Source of the DNA: Ferruginibacter sp.
GTDB taxonomy: Bacteria; Bacteroidota; Bacteroidia; Chitinophagales; Chitinophagaceae
Direction: 5' to 3'
NCBI GenBank assembly: GCA_014379905.1
Contig: JACMKX010000142.1
Location: 1 to 64,000 of the forward strand
Length of the DNA stretch: 64,000 nucleotides
Below the pieces are notes generated by a model. It was not told the DNA's origin. It worked only from the letters and a program-made list of their open reading frames with translations, and did no database searches. Within the stretch, counting starts at the first letter, position 1. Each line of letters begins with the position of its first letter. Shown here one piece after another: positions 27,102 through 36,166 of this stretch. The position numbers were made by a program, and so were the translations under genes.

Positions 27102-28129
27102 AGCAATAGTTTTTCTGTATTGGATAAGGTATCAACGCTAAAACAGGTTATTTTATTTAATAAGCCCTCCACATTTTCCCTGTTAAGCAGCGCTTTATTA
27201 TAAACTTTATCATAATAGCGGAGTAAAATGGCAAAGCATCCTCCAATTTCGTTTTGTTGCAGGAGTGCCAGCGCTGTTTTTGTTTCCAGGGGACCCAATC
27301 TTTTTTGAATGCGTTCAATAGAAATTTTCAGTTTCTCTTTATCGCATTGGCCATATTCGCGTACAATATTTTGTAACCGTACTTCAAAAGGAAGATCCAA
27401 AAAACTGATGTTTTTTTTTCGCATTGTTTTCCATAACTCATGTGGAATATGTAGTACACCAATACGCTGGCTTTCATCTTCCAAAAAAAAATGAACCGTT
27501 TGATTTTTATGCAACTCCGCAGCCAACCTATTTTCAAACATTTCCTGGCTGGGTTGCGGTAAAAGACCAATACCACCAAAGGCAGAACCTTTATGGCTGG
27601 CCAGCCCTTCAAGATCTATTGTGTGTTGTTCCTTTCTTTTCAGTTCATGAAGTATAGCGGTTTTCCCGCTGCCGGTATATCCACCCAATAGGGTAAAGTC
27701 ATACTCTTTTTCAAAATACTGAAGCACATGATTTCGATAGGCTTTGTATCCTCCCGCCAATGTATACACTTCAAATCCGTATAGGTCAAGCAACCAGGCT
27801 ACTGCCCCGCTGCGCATTCCGCCACGCCAGCAATGGACCAATATTGATTTATTATCTTTTTGTGTTTTTCCGCTTGCCTGCTCTACCTGCTCCACCATCG
27901 GCCGCATTTTCGGACCAAAAAAATCGAGTCCTTCCTTTATTGCTCTCTGCTTTCCTTCCTCTTTGTACAATGTGCCCACTACTTTTCGTTCTTCATCAGA
28001 AAAAAGAGGCAAGCTAATGGCTCCGGGAATTTGTGCATGGTTATACTCGCCGGGGCTGCGTACGTCGAATACGGGTAGTGTTGCTGCCAGTTTTAAGAAT
28101 TCTTCTATGAGTAATTTTTTTACAGCCAT
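27080..28129 (-). CDS. mnmH: tRNA 2-selenouridine synthase
   Basis: A 349-residue enzyme (also SelU/YbbB) that replaces sulfur by selenium at the wobble uridine of certain tRNAs, using selenophosphate and passing through geranylated tRNA. A rhodanese domain (about 5-125) has FDVRSPGEYNHAQIPGA and the active Cys100 in HCWRGGMRSG. A P-loop domain follows with GGYTGSGKT (149-157) and a DLEGLASHKGSAFGG switch region (about 172-186). Its 3' end overlaps the start of the secreted coiled-coil protein gene, which is in turn 12 bp from selD. The pairing with selD supports its function. Confidence 0.96.
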   Translation of the reverse strand: MAVKKLLIEEFLKLAATLPVFDVRSPGEYNHAQIPGAISLPLFSDEERKVVGTLYKEEGKQRAIKEGLDFFGPKMRPMVEQVEQASGKTQKDNKSILVHCWRGGMRSGAVAWLLDLYGFEVYTLAGGYKAYRNHVLQYFEKEYDFTLLGGYTGSGKTAILHELKRKEQHTIDLEGLASHKGSAFGGIGLLPQPSQEMFENRLAAELHKNQTVHFFLEDESQRIGVLHIPHELWKTMRKKNISFLDLPFEVRLQNIVREYGQCDKEKLKISIERIQKRLGPLETKTALALLQQNEIGGCFAILLRYYDKVYNKALLNRENVEGLLNKITCFSVDTLSNTEKLLLCSSAKL

Positions 28130-28204
28130 AATACAAGAGGCTGCTAATTTAATTCTTATTTATCATGCTATTGATTAATAGTTTGACTAATTACCCGCAA
28201 CAAA

Positions 28205-28227
28205 AACTGCCGGAACAACCGGCAGTT
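28205..28227 (-). terminator. Rho-independent terminator upstream of mnmH
   Basis: AACTGCCGG (28205-28213) and CCGGCAGTT (28219-28227) form a perfect 9-bp stem around AACAA. On the minus strand a TTTTTG run follows. It ends the message of the 180-residue paralogue gene and separates it from mnmH. Confidence 0.8.
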
Positions 28228-28250
28228 ATATCAAATCAATAAAATAGGTT

Positions 28251-28793
28251 TTATTTTTTATTTCTCACCATTGGGGCTGTTGACTCGCTTATAAAACTCA
28301 GGTCTTGCCCGCTGGATATTTGCTGCAGGTGAGGTACAAGATCACTTTGCGAAAAATTGCTTTTCTTTTTCAAACTAATCTGACCTGTAAGGGGCAAAAA
28401 CTCTTTTGTTCTATTCGTTACAAAAGGGCCATTCAATGCAATTTCATCACCATTTGTTTGCAGGTCAAGAATATTTAACTGCCTTACATTTTTATTGGGT
28501 TGAACAGGATAATTGTTCAGCATCAGTTCCCCGTCTTCAATAATGATCTTTCCATCACCGGCAATTCTTACTTTTAATTTTTTAACACCGAAGTATTTTT
28601 TATTGTCAATCATAAACCAGGTATGCGAAAACCCGGTGTATTTCCCGTTCTCCCTGGTTATACCGATTTCGTACTGGTGATATTGCCGGGTGGAATCGTT
28701 GTAGAGCGTGCCTGCCCAAAGGCCTGTGATATCCTGGCAAAGGGCAGCAAAAGGGCAGCAAAATGCCAAAAGCATTAGTTTAATTAATTTCAT
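28251..28793 (-). CDS. Secreted beta-domain protein, paralogue of the coiled-coil protein
   Basis: A 180-residue exported protein. After signal MKLIKLMLLAFCCPFAALCQ the mature part is nearly all one domain, DITGLWAGTLYNDSTRQY through LVPHLQQISSGQDLSF. It aligns end to end with residues about 24-170 of the protein encoded at 25677-27101; for instance, both have KYTGFSHTWF and NRTK(D/E)F. It lacks the coiled coil and the C-terminal domain. The two flank mnmH, so a duplication and later domain loss or gain is likely. Function unknown; the domain resembles small beta-barrel ligand-binding folds only in its alternating pattern. Confidence 0.7.
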   Translation of the reverse strand: MKLIKLMLLAFCCPFAALCQDITGLWAGTLYNDSTRQYHQYEIGITRENGKYTGFSHTWFMIDNKKYFGVKKLKVRIAGDGKIIIEDGELMLNNYPVQPNKNVRQLNILDLQTNGDEIALNGPFVTNRTKEFLPLTGQISLKKKSNFSQSDLVPHLQQISSGQDLSFISESTAPMVRNKK

Positions 28794-28886
28794 AAAGACT
28801 GGTTTCAGGTTTATTAGGTAAGGCTATAAACGAACAACCAGCTGTTTTATTTTAAAAAAGTATACTATTTTTAAAAAAATGGCATA

Positions 28887-28919
28887 AAAAAACTGCCGTA
28901 AAAAGCGGCAGTTTTTTTA
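28887..28919. terminator. Bidirectional terminator between rho and the secreted-protein gene
   Basis: AAAAAACTGCCG (28887-28898) pairs with CGGCAGTTTTTT (28906-28917) around TAAAAAG. A/T runs on both sides suit termination in either direction. It follows rho on the minus strand by about 15 bp. Confidence 0.75.
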
Positions 28920-28932
28920 TAAATTTTGCTTC

Positions 28933-30567
28933 CTAACCATTCATAGAGGTTAAGAACTCTGCATTATTTTTTGTGCCTTTCATATTTTTCAACAAAAGGT
29001 TGATGGCTTCCTCCGAATTCATATCTGCCATGTGTTTACGCAATACCCACATGCGCTGGAAAGTATCTTTATCAAGCAACAGGTCATCGCGGCGGGTACT
29101 GGATGCAACAATATCAATTGCAGGATAAATACGCCTGTTGCTCAGTTTACGATCAAGCTGCAGTTCCATATTACCTGTTCCTTTAAACTCTTCAAAGATC
29201 ACTTCATCCATTTTACTACCTGTATCCACCAGGGCTGTGGCAATAATAGTGAGCGATCCGCCGTTTTCAATTTTACGGGCGGCGCCAAAAAACTGTTTTG
29301 GTTTTTGCATCGCATTTGCTTCCACACCACCACTTAATACTTTACCGCTGGAGGGAGCCACCGTATTATGAGCCCTTGCCAAACGGGTGATAGAATCCAA
29401 TAGTATAACCACATCATGACCACATTCCACCAGGCGTTTTGCTTTTTGCAAAGCAATAGTAGAAACTTTTACGTGTTTTTCTGCCGGCTCATCAAAAGTT
29501 GAAGCGATCACTTCTGCTTTTACGCTTCGTTCCATATCTGTAACCTCTTCAGGTCTTTCATCCACCAAAACAATCATTAAATAACATTCAGGGTGATTTT
29601 CGGCAATAGAGTTGGCCACTTCTTTTAGTAGCATTGTTTTACCTGTTTTTGGCTGGGCAACAATCAATCCGCGCTGGCCCTTACCAATTGGGGTAAACAG
29701 GTCCATGATGCGGGTGCTGTAATTATCGCTCTTGGAAACGAGGTTCATTTTTTCAAATGGAAACAATGGAGTCAGGTAATCAAACGGAACCCTGTCTCTT
29801 ACTTCTTCCGGTGTTTTACCATTAATGGTTTCAACCTTCAACAAGGCAAAATATTTTTCACCTTCTTTTGGAGGACGAACCGATCCGTAAACAGTGTCAC
29901 CCGTTTTTAATCCGAATAATTTTATTTGTGATGGAGAAACATAAATATCATCGGGCGATGAAAGATAATTATAATCGCTGCTGCGCAAGAAACCATAACC
30001 ATCTGGCATCATTTCCAATACACCTTCACCCAGCACCACACCATCAAACTCTATGTTAAATACAGGTTCTTTTTTATACTGCTGGCGTTGTATGGTAGAT
30101 GGCTGAGGCCTTGACTCTGCTTCTTCCATATTTACTTCGGGTTGCTGTACATCTTCTGCCTGCAGCATTTGTGCAATGGCCGCGGGTATGGTACTTTGCT
30201 CACTGGTAATGGGTTGCAGGTCTTCTTCGTCTTCTATGTTCTCAGATTGTTCTGTTTTTGTTTTTTTAACAGGCTTTTTTTCCGCCTCTGCTTTTTTTGC
30301 ACGGGCAGGTGCAGGTGCGGCTTCTTTTTGAGGCACTTCTTCTGCGGCTGCTTCTTCTCCCCCTTCTTTATCTGACTTTAAAATCCTTTTACGCTTTGGT
30401 TTTTCTGCTTCGGGGTTTTTATCTGTTGCCATATTGGTTTGTTTTTCCAGGATGGTAGAAACCAGTTCCTGCTTATTCATTTTTTTTGAGTTGGGTATTT
30501 TAAGTTCTTCTGCAATATCATGCAGTTCGGGAACGAGCAATTCGTTCAGTTGTGTTATATCGTACAT
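28933..30567 (-). CDS. rho: Transcription termination factor Rho
   Basis: A 544-residue hexameric RNA-dependent ATPase that ends transcription. Residues 1-45 are the Rho N-terminal fold ([24 protein letters not shown]). Residues about 45-165 are a Lys/Glu/Ala-rich, low-complexity insert, frequent in Bacteroidota Rho. The RNA-binding fold starts at about 178 ([21 protein letters not shown]). The ATPase core has Walker A AQPKTGKT at about 305, [11 protein letters not shown] (about 330), [13 protein letters not shown] (Walker B) and the Q-loop SGGVEANAM. The insert may bind RNA or promote condensates, as shown for gut Bacteroides Rho. Single-gene unit. Confidence 0.98.
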   Translation of the reverse strand: MYDITQLNELLVPELHDIAEELKIPNSKKMNKQELVSTILEKQTNMATDKNPEAEKPKRKRILKSDKEGGEEAAAEEVPQKEAAPAPARAKKAEAEKKPVKKTKTEQSENIEDEEDLQPITSEQSTIPAAIAQMLQAEDVQQPEVNMEEAESRPQPSTIQRQQYKKEPVFNIEFDGVVLGEGVLEMMPDGYGFLRSSDYNYLSSPDDIYVSPSQIKLFGLKTGDTVYGSVRPPKEGEKYFALLKVETINGKTPEEVRDRVPFDYLTPLFPFEKMNLVSKSDNYSTRIMDLFTPIGKGQRGLIVAQPKTGKTMLLKEVANSIAENHPECYLMIVLVDERPEEVTDMERSVKAEVIASTFDEPAEKHVKVSTIALQKAKRLVECGHDVVILLDSITRLARAHNTVAPSSGKVLSGGVEANAMQKPKQFFGAARKIENGGSLTIIATALVDTGSKMDEVIFEEFKGTGNMELQLDRKLSNRRIYPAIDIVASSTRRDDLLLDKDTFQRMWVLRKHMADMNSEEAINLLLKNMKGTKNNAEFLTSMNG

Positions 30568-30855
30568 AAAGTATGAGAAATACGTTTTTCCAAAAGTCCG
30601 CCAGGCAGAGCCGTTAAATGAAAATTGAAGTTGAAAATTTTGCTTGATGGAAGCCGGCTATACCGATAGAAGTTTATTGATATGGGATAAAATCAACCGT
30701 TTCCGTTGCAATGATACGATGATTTTTGAATAATAAAAGATTTTTTTTAGGGCAGTTGCCCCTTTCCTGCTGCCTTTCACCCGTTTGGAACGCTGATTGC
30801 AGATAAAAAAATAGCGCCTTTCGTGTAAAAATCAACGCAAATTTTTGCAATAGGG

Positions 30856-30863
30856 TATCTTTG
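30856..30863 (+). promoter_or_regulatory. -7 promoter box before the beta-helix protein gene
   Basis: TATCTTTG followed by CA matches TAnnTTTG exactly. No TTTG at the proper -33 spacing. Between the box and the gene lies a five-codon open frame (ATG 30879 to TGA 30896) that ends 2 bp before the ATG at 30899. Confidence 0.5.
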
Positions 30864-30898
30864 CACTCCGTTACAAACATGAAAAAAACTAACTGAAA

Positions 30899-32698
30899 AT
30901 GAAAAAAATCTACTCTTCCCTTTTTCTTTTTTTTGTATCATTTACTGTTTCAGCCGCACTATATACTTCCCCGGGCACCGGTGTGCGTTGGAATTTAAAT
31001 AATCTTGTGGCTAACTCAGGGGGCAATATTATCCAGCTTGGAACGGAATATTTGGTAAGTGATCTTATCACCATAAATACCAACGATACCCTTGAAATAA
31101 TTACGGATGAGATCGTCCGGTTTTCTCCTTCAGTATTGTTTACTGTAAAAGGGGTTTTATTGATAGCAGCCCCCAATAATGTATTGTTCACAGCTACCGA
31201 TCCGCTTACGGGATATATAGGCCTGAGGATAGAATTTTCTGACAGCAGTAAAATTGATAAACTCACTTATGAATATGCCAATACATTAACGATTGCAGAT
31301 TGCAGTCCGCGTATTACTAATGCTACTTTTCGTTACTGTGGACAAAACGGTGGTACAGAAGGTGCCATTAATTTATTCAGATCGAAAGCCCGGTTGTTAA
31401 ATTGCACTTTTTTTGAAAACCGGAGAGCCGCAATACAGGGAGGATCCAACATTGCCAATGCTCCTTTGGTTTTAAATTGTAATTTACTACAAAATAATAC
31501 CTCCAGCTCTAACCGGCCGCAAATAAACCTCGGTTCTACAGGAACGGACACTGCCAAAATCATAGGATGTAATATAATTGGCGGAGATATCATGAGTGGA
31601 GGTATAGGATTTTTGCCTACGGGTATTGTTCACGCCGTTATAAAACAAAACCTTATAAAAGGTAACCGGTATGGCATTACATTGAATGGAGGGTCGAATA
31701 TAAATTGTATGGTAAGTTATAACCAGATTGAAGACAATAATATTCAAAACGATCCCAACCTTGGTGGAAGCGGTATCGCTTTTTCGGGGGGTACCAGTAC
31801 CAGTCATCAAAATACAATTGTAACCGGTAATACTTTTTCCAATAACCTTTGGGGTATTACTATTGTTCGGTTAAGTGGTAGTGTGCCAATATCAGGCTCT
31901 ATGCCTAACCTGGGAAACCTTAATAATGCGGACACAAGTGATGATGGCAAAAACAGGTTTCTCAATAATACAAATGCAACTACTCCCGGAATTGATCTTT
32001 ACAATAATAGCGCTGACTCCATTTTCGCCATGGGTAATTACTGGAATACGAATATTCAATCTGAAGTAGAAGGAAAAATCTTTCACCAGGCAGACAATCC
32101 TGCGCTTGGCCTGGTGACGTACAGTAGTTTTGTTTTACCTGTTGAACTTCTTTCCTTTACCGCCATTCGTCAAAACAATGATGTTAAACTGCAATGGAAA
32201 ACAGCGCAGGAAGCAAACAGCCATCATTTTGATATTGAAAAAAGTTACGACGGAAGTAATTTTTATATTGCCGGAAATAAGGCTGCTGCAGGCAACAGCA
32301 ATACAATACTTACTTATAATTATACAGATGAAAATGCCAATGCTGCAGGCGGTAGCATTTATTATCGACTGAAACTGGAAGATATAGACGGTAGTTATAC
32401 ATATTCTTCCGTGATCGCGATAACATTTCCAACTGGGGCTACTAAACTGGTCCGGCATTATCCAACCATAATTACTACAGGTGCGCCGTTGGCTATTGAA
32501 TTCATTAGTGAGAAAAATCAACAGGTAAGTTTGCAGTATTATGATGCAATTGGTAATTTATTGGCAAATGAATTTAAAACACTGGTTGCAGGCTTTAATA
32601 AGATCGCAGTTTCTATACCGTCAAATGCTAAAGGTGCTTTAATAATTAAGTTAGCTGTGGAGAATTTTAGCAAGGCCATCCCGGTAATTGTTCAATAA
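30899..32698 (+). CDS. Secreted right-handed beta-helix protein with T9SS-like C-terminus
   Basis: A 599-residue exported protein with signal MKKIYSSLFLFFVSFTVSA. Residues about 90-400 contain repeating N-rich turns (NATFRYCGQNGG, LLNCTFFENRRAAIQGG, NPLIKGNRYGITLNGGSN-like steps) typical of a right-handed parallel beta-helix as in pectate-lyase-like folds. After a PVELLSFTAIRQ linker (about 420) comes a beta-sandwich with DVKLQWKTAQEANSHHFDIEKS, then a final beta domain (about 510-599) resembling a T9SS sorting domain. These linker motifs are common before Por domains. An adhesin or polysaccharide enzyme are both possible; no catalytic residues are evident. Confidence 0.7.
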   Translation: MKKIYSSLFLFFVSFTVSAALYTSPGTGVRWNLNNLVANSGGNIIQLGTEYLVSDLITINTNDTLEIITDEIVRFSPSVLFTVKGVLLIAAPNNVLFTATDPLTGYIGLRIEFSDSSKIDKLTYEYANTLTIADCSPRITNATFRYCGQNGGTEGAINLFRSKARLLNCTFFENRRAAIQGGSNIANAPLVLNCNLLQNNTSSSNRPQINLGSTGTDTAKIIGCNIIGGDIMSGGIGFLPTGIVHAVIKQNLIKGNRYGITLNGGSNINCMVSYNQIEDNNIQNDPNLGGSGIAFSGGTSTSHQNTIVTGNTFSNNLWGITIVRLSGSVPISGSMPNLGNLNNADTSDDGKNRFLNNTNATTPGIDLYNNSADSIFAMGNYWNTNIQSEVEGKIFHQADNPALGLVTYSSFVLPVELLSFTAIRQNNDVKLQWKTAQEANSHHFDIEKSYDGSNFYIAGNKAAAGNSNTILTYNYTDENANAAGGSIYYRLKLEDIDGSYTYSSVIAITFPTGATKLVRHYPTIITTGAPLAIEFISEKNQQVSLQYYDAIGNLLANEFKTLVAGFNKIAVSIPSNAKGALIIKLAVENFSKAIPVIVQ

Positions 32699-32714
32699 AA
32701 TATTTTAAATTTAT

Positions 32715-32750
32715 AAAGCCATTCGCCCTGCAGGTGAATGGCTTTTCTTT
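32715..32750 (+). terminator. Rho-independent terminator
   Basis: AAAGCCATTC (32715-32724) pairs with GAATGGCTTT (32736-32745), extended by one G-U and two C-G pairs around CTGCA, followed by TTTTC and further T. It ends the beta-helix protein gene. Confidence 0.8.
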
Positions 32751-32772
32751 TCATTGATTTTGATAAAAGATT

Positions 32773-33882
32773 ATGGCGGCGCCGCTTAAAAATATTTACA
32801 ATGATGTGTTTTTTGCAGAGTTAAAAACCTGTCTTAAAAAAATATTGCCGGATATAAACACAAAAAATTTCCAGGCTGCTGTAAAAAATAAAAATTGGAA
32901 TGCAATGGAATTGAAACAGCGTATGCGCCAGCTTTCAACAGTTTTACATGATCATTTACCCGGGGATTATATAAATCAATTATCACAATTGTTAAAACTG
33001 GTGGATGTTTTGCCCGCCAATAGTAAGGTGCAATATATTGGACTGGCGTATATGTATATCCCTGATTTTTTAGCGCAATATGGTTTAAATGATGTAGGGC
33101 TTTCTTTAAAAGCTATGGAAAAAGTTAATATGGTAACCAGTTGCGAATTTGCTATAAGACCTTACCTTTTAACAGACCAAAAAAAAGTAATGAAACAAAT
33201 GCTTTCGTGGAGTAAACATCCCCATGAAAACATTCGCCGGTTTGCAAGTGAGGGCTGCAGGCCCCGCCTTCCCTGGGGCGCAGCCATTCCCTCGTTAAAA
33301 AAAGACCCTTCTCCGGTATTACCCATATTAGAGAATTTAAAAAATGATCCATCGGTTTATGTACAAAAATCTGTGGCAAATAATTTAAATGATATTGCTA
33401 AAGATCATCCTGAACTGGTTGTTGAGATAGTAAAAAAATGGCAGGGGAAATCTATTGTTACCGACTGGATTATTAAGCATGCCTGCAGGGGTTTACTAAA
33501 AAGCGGGCATAGAGAAGTGTTGCATTTATTTGGAACAGGATCGGATGTGAAATGTAAGGTGAATCGTTTAAAGATCAGTAAAACAACATTAAAAATCGGG
33601 GAACAATTTGAATTCAGTTTTCAATTATTGCTCAAAGAAAAAGAAAATACAAAATTAAGATTGGAGTATGCGGTGTATTATCAAAAGGCCAACGGAACGC
33701 TTTCAAAAAAAATATTTAAAATAAATGAAGGCGTTTATCATTTTAACAAACTTTATTCCTTTAATAAAAAACATTCCTTCAAAAATTTAACCACCCGGAA
33801 ACACCATCCCGGCAAACATGAACTGGCTGTTGTTGTAAATGGAAATGAACTGGCGAAACAGCCCTTTACGCTCACTCTTTAA
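32773..33882 (+). CDS. AlkD-like HEAT-repeat DNA alkylation repair protein
   Basis: A 369-residue protein with AlkC/AlkD-type HEAT repeats. These proteins remove alkylated bases such as 3-methyladenine without flipping them out. The helical part (about 1-260) has AFAIRPYLL-like FAIRPYLLTDQ, the NIRRFASEGCRPRLPWGAAIPSLKKDPSP block (about 154-182) and YVQKSVANNLNDIAKDHPE, which match the family's core. A C-terminal beta-rich domain (about 270-369) with FEFSFQLLLK and KKIFK is found in many Bacteroidota members. No signal peptide. Its 3' end overlaps the convergent YihY gene by 11 bp. Confidence 0.85.
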   Translation: MAAPLKNIYNDVFFAELKTCLKKILPDINTKNFQAAVKNKNWNAMELKQRMRQLSTVLHDHLPGDYINQLSQLLKLVDVLPANSKVQYIGLAYMYIPDFLAQYGLNDVGLSLKAMEKVNMVTSCEFAIRPYLLTDQKKVMKQMLSWSKHPHENIRRFASEGCRPRLPWGAAIPSLKKDPSPVLPILENLKNDPSVYVQKSVANNLNDIAKDHPELVVEIVKKWQGKSIVTDWIIKHACRGLLKSGHREVLHLFGTGSDVKCKVNRLKISKTTLKIGEQFEFSFQLLLKEKENTKLRLEYAVYYQKANGTLSKKIFKINEGVYHFNKLYSFNKKHSFKNLTTRKHHPGKHELAVVVNGNELAKQPFTLTL

Positions 33883-34843
33883 AGGGAGTTGTTTCCACGG
33901 GGGGGATAATTGGTTTTACCTCGTGGATAATAGGTTTATTAACGGTAATCTCTTCTATTTTAATAAAAACAGAATAAGCGTTGGGAAAAATTTTACCGCC
34001 AAAATTAGTGGCATACACTTTTGTAAATACAGCGCCCAGGTATAAAATTGCGGCACTGTAATAAACCCACACCATTAATATTATTACAGAACCGGCTGCA
34101 CCGTATATATTGGTGAGATTACTTTCCCCCAGGTAAAAACCAATGCCATATTTTCCCAGCATAAACAGGAACGCTGTAATTAATGATCCTATTAAAACAT
34201 CCTTCCACTTTATTTTTGCATCGGGCAATACTTTAAAAATGGTTCCAAATAAAACAGTGGTGATTACCAATGACAGGACATTATCGAGCACCAGCAATAA
34301 ATTTTCGCCTGAAGAAGAAAACCATGAGCTTATTTCAGCACTCAGGGCTGCCACCAACGCATTGAGCAACAATGAAACTACCAGTACAAAGCCCAGGCTT
34401 ATAATCAAAGAGAAAGAGATGAGCCGGTCTATGAGTAATTTCCACCACACTTTTTTTGCCTGGCTTAGTCTTAATCCCCATATTTTATTGAGAGAATCCT
34501 GTATCTCCCCAAATATCCCTGTGGCACCTACTACTAATACTATGATTCCTACAACAGTAGCAAAAAAATTGTCTGAACTCAGGTGTACATTTTGCACGAT
34601 ATTCTGTACCTGTAATGCCGCATCTGCACCCACTAAATCCTTTATTTGTCCGTATAATTCTCCCCGGATTGCTTCTTCCCCAAATAATTTACCGGTAATA
34701 GACAAGATGATGATGAGCAGGGGGGCGAGCGACAGTATGGTATAATAAGCCAGGGAAGCACTGTATTTAAGTACATTGTCGGCAATAAACTCTGATATTA
34801 CCTGCTTATTAAATTTAAAAAATCCGACTGCCTGTTTTCTCAT
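33872..34843 (-). CDS. YihY/BrkB-family inner-membrane protein
   Basis: A 323-residue membrane protein with six hydrophobic segments (about 33-55, 95-115, 140-165, 185-210, 220-240 and 250-270). Family signatures are ALAYYTILSLAPLLIIILS, GIVGATGIFGEIQDSLN-like VVGATGIFGEIQDSLNKIWG, and YGAAGSVIILMVWVYYSAAILYLGA. Once wrongly called ribonuclease BN, the family has no settled function. A cytoplasmic tail of about 45 residues ends with PPVETTPFKE. It is convergent with the AlkD-like gene and divergent from the YtxH gene. Confidence 0.88.
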   Translation of the reverse strand: MRKQAVGFFKFNKQVISEFIADNVLKYSASLAYYTILSLAPLLIIILSITGKLFGEEAIRGELYGQIKDLVGADAALQVQNIVQNVHLSSDNFFATVVGIIVLVVGATGIFGEIQDSLNKIWGLRLSQAKKVWWKLLIDRLISFSLIISLGFVLVVSLLLNALVAALSAEISSWFSSSGENLLLVLDNVLSLVITTVLFGTIFKVLPDAKIKWKDVLIGSLITAFLFMLGKYGIGFYLGESNLTNIYGAAGSVIILMVWVYYSAAILYLGAVFTKVYATNFGGKIFPNAYSVFIKIEEITVNKPIIHEVKPIIPPVETTPFKE

Positions 34844-35043
34844 AATGACTATTTATATACGCTGTTCCAACAATTTACAATAAACCTGCCAGTACCAGGA
34901 AACGAAGTGCTTGCATCTATCGTATTTATTTTGTAATTTATATGAAGCTGCCGCTCTAAGAGACTGTTAAAGACATTTGTAGAAAGATTGGCAGCATTTT
35001 GGTTTAGAACATAATAAATCATTTAAATTTTAAAACTATCATT

Positions 35044-35292
35044 ATGAGCAACGGAAAATTTTTAGCAGGTATTTTATTAGGTGCGGCGGCGGGTGCTGTA
35101 TTAGGTGTATTATTTGCCCCGGATAAAGGAACCGATACCAGAAAGAAAATCGCAAAAAAAACTGGTAAATTGGGCGAAGACCTGAAGGCTAAATTTGATG
35201 AAATGACGGATACTATTAAAGAAAAATTTGACAACATCAGGACGGATGCCAACGATATGATGGACAAATCGAAAACAGCGAACAATATATAA
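35044..35292 (+). CDS. YtxH-domain small membrane-associated protein
   Basis: An 82-residue protein with one N-terminal hydrophobic Gly/Ala segment (GKFLAGILLGAAAGAVLGVLFAP) immediately followed by DKGTDTRKKIAKK, the YtxH signature, and an amphipathic helix for the rest. YtxH-like proteins are induced by general or envelope stress; their activity is not known. First gene of a three-gene set with a holin-like membrane protein and a third small protein. Confidence 0.85.
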   Translation: MSNGKFLAGILLGAAAGAVLGVLFAPDKGTDTRKKIAKKTGKLGEDLKAKFDEMTDTIKEKFDNIRTDANDMMDKSKTANNI

Positions 35293-35328
35293 TTGAATTT
35301 TTCAAGAAACTCCTAAGCTTGTTTTATT

Positions 35329-35679
35329 ATGGAAGAAGAAAAAAAAGACGCCTCAGTAAATGGTTTATTTGAAAAGGCAGGAGATTACCTGGAAACCAGG
35401 TTGGATCTTGTTAAATTAAAAACCACCCAAACCACTTCGGATGTGGTGGCCTCTTTTGTTAGCATCGGCATCATTTCATTATTCCTTATTTTTTTCCTTG
35501 CCTTTATAAATATTGGATTGGCACTGGTTATAGGAAATGCGCTGGGAGAAACACACTATGGATTTTTTATCATGGGGGGTTTTTATGCATTGCTCGGGTT
35601 GGTATTTCATTTATGTCGTGAAAAATGGGTTAAGAACCCTATTTCAAATGCTATTATACAAAAAATGACGAAGTCATGA
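35329..35679 (+). CDS. Phage-holin-family-like membrane protein (Phage_holin_3_6)
   Basis: A 116-residue protein with two transmembrane helices (about 44-66, SFVSIGIISLFLIFFLAFINIG, and 72-100) after an N-terminal amphipathic helix GLFEKAGDYLETRLDLVKLKTTQT. This is the pattern of the cellular Phage_holin_3_6 family, which is found with YtxH genes in many bacteria and is not known to lyse cells. Its TGA overlaps the next ATG (ATGA), so it is translationally coupled to the third gene. Confidence 0.75.
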   Translation: MEEEKKDASVNGLFEKAGDYLETRLDLVKLKTTQTTSDVVASFVSIGIISLFLIFFLAFINIGLALVIGNALGETHYGFFIMGGFYALLGLVFHLCREKWVKNPISNAIIQKMTKS

Positions 35680-36050
35680 TCATTAATAATGAAGAAGAAT
35701 TAGCTGTTGCTATTCAACAGCTTGAGTTAAAAAAGAAAAGGCAGGAAACAGAACTGGTTGAACATTTTCACGCTACAGTGGATAGTTTTAAGCCTGGCAA
35801 TCTTTTAAAGTCAGCAGTGAGTAAAATTGGTAACCCGGCTGTAATTGGTTCTATATTAAAAACAGCCGGAAGCCTGGGAGTGGGTTTACTTACAACCAAA
35901 TTAACGGGCGGCGCTGCTGCAACAGCAAGCGGCAGGAGTTTTATCGGATCTTTGTTAAAGCAATCAGCAGCAAGAACTGTTTTTTCAAATTTTGATAAAA
36001 TTAAGGCCTACGGCACCTCAGCCTTCAGGAATATTTTTGGTAAAAAATAA
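35676..36050 (+). CDS. Small protein of unknown function, end of the YtxH operon
   Basis: A 124-residue protein. The first third is a charged helix (EEELAVAIQQLELKKKRQETELVEHFH); the rest is Gly/Ala/Ser-rich with hydrophobic stretches (AVIGSILKTAGSLGVGLLTTKLTGGAAATASG) and may insert in or contact the membrane. No family recognised. The start overlaps the holin-like gene by 4 bp. With that partner it probably works in the cell envelope, which is inference from context only. Confidence 0.65.
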   Translation: MIINNEEELAVAIQQLELKKKRQETELVEHFHATVDSFKPGNLLKSAVSKIGNPAVIGSILKTAGSLGVGLLTTKLTGGAAATASGRSFIGSLLKQSAARTVFSNFDKIKAYGTSAFRNIFGKK

Positions 36051-36166
36051 TTGGCATTGCAATTGATTTATACTTTTTAAATCCATCCTCCTTTTTAAAA
36101 CCGTAAGTGTATCGGATTGTATGTGATGTAACTAGTTATATACACATAACCTTAAAAATTAACGCT

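Noticed and set aside
30674-30880. 68-codon minus-strand frame between rho and the beta-helix gene
   Set aside because: No recognisable domain or signal, overlaps the promoter of the next gene, likely chance.
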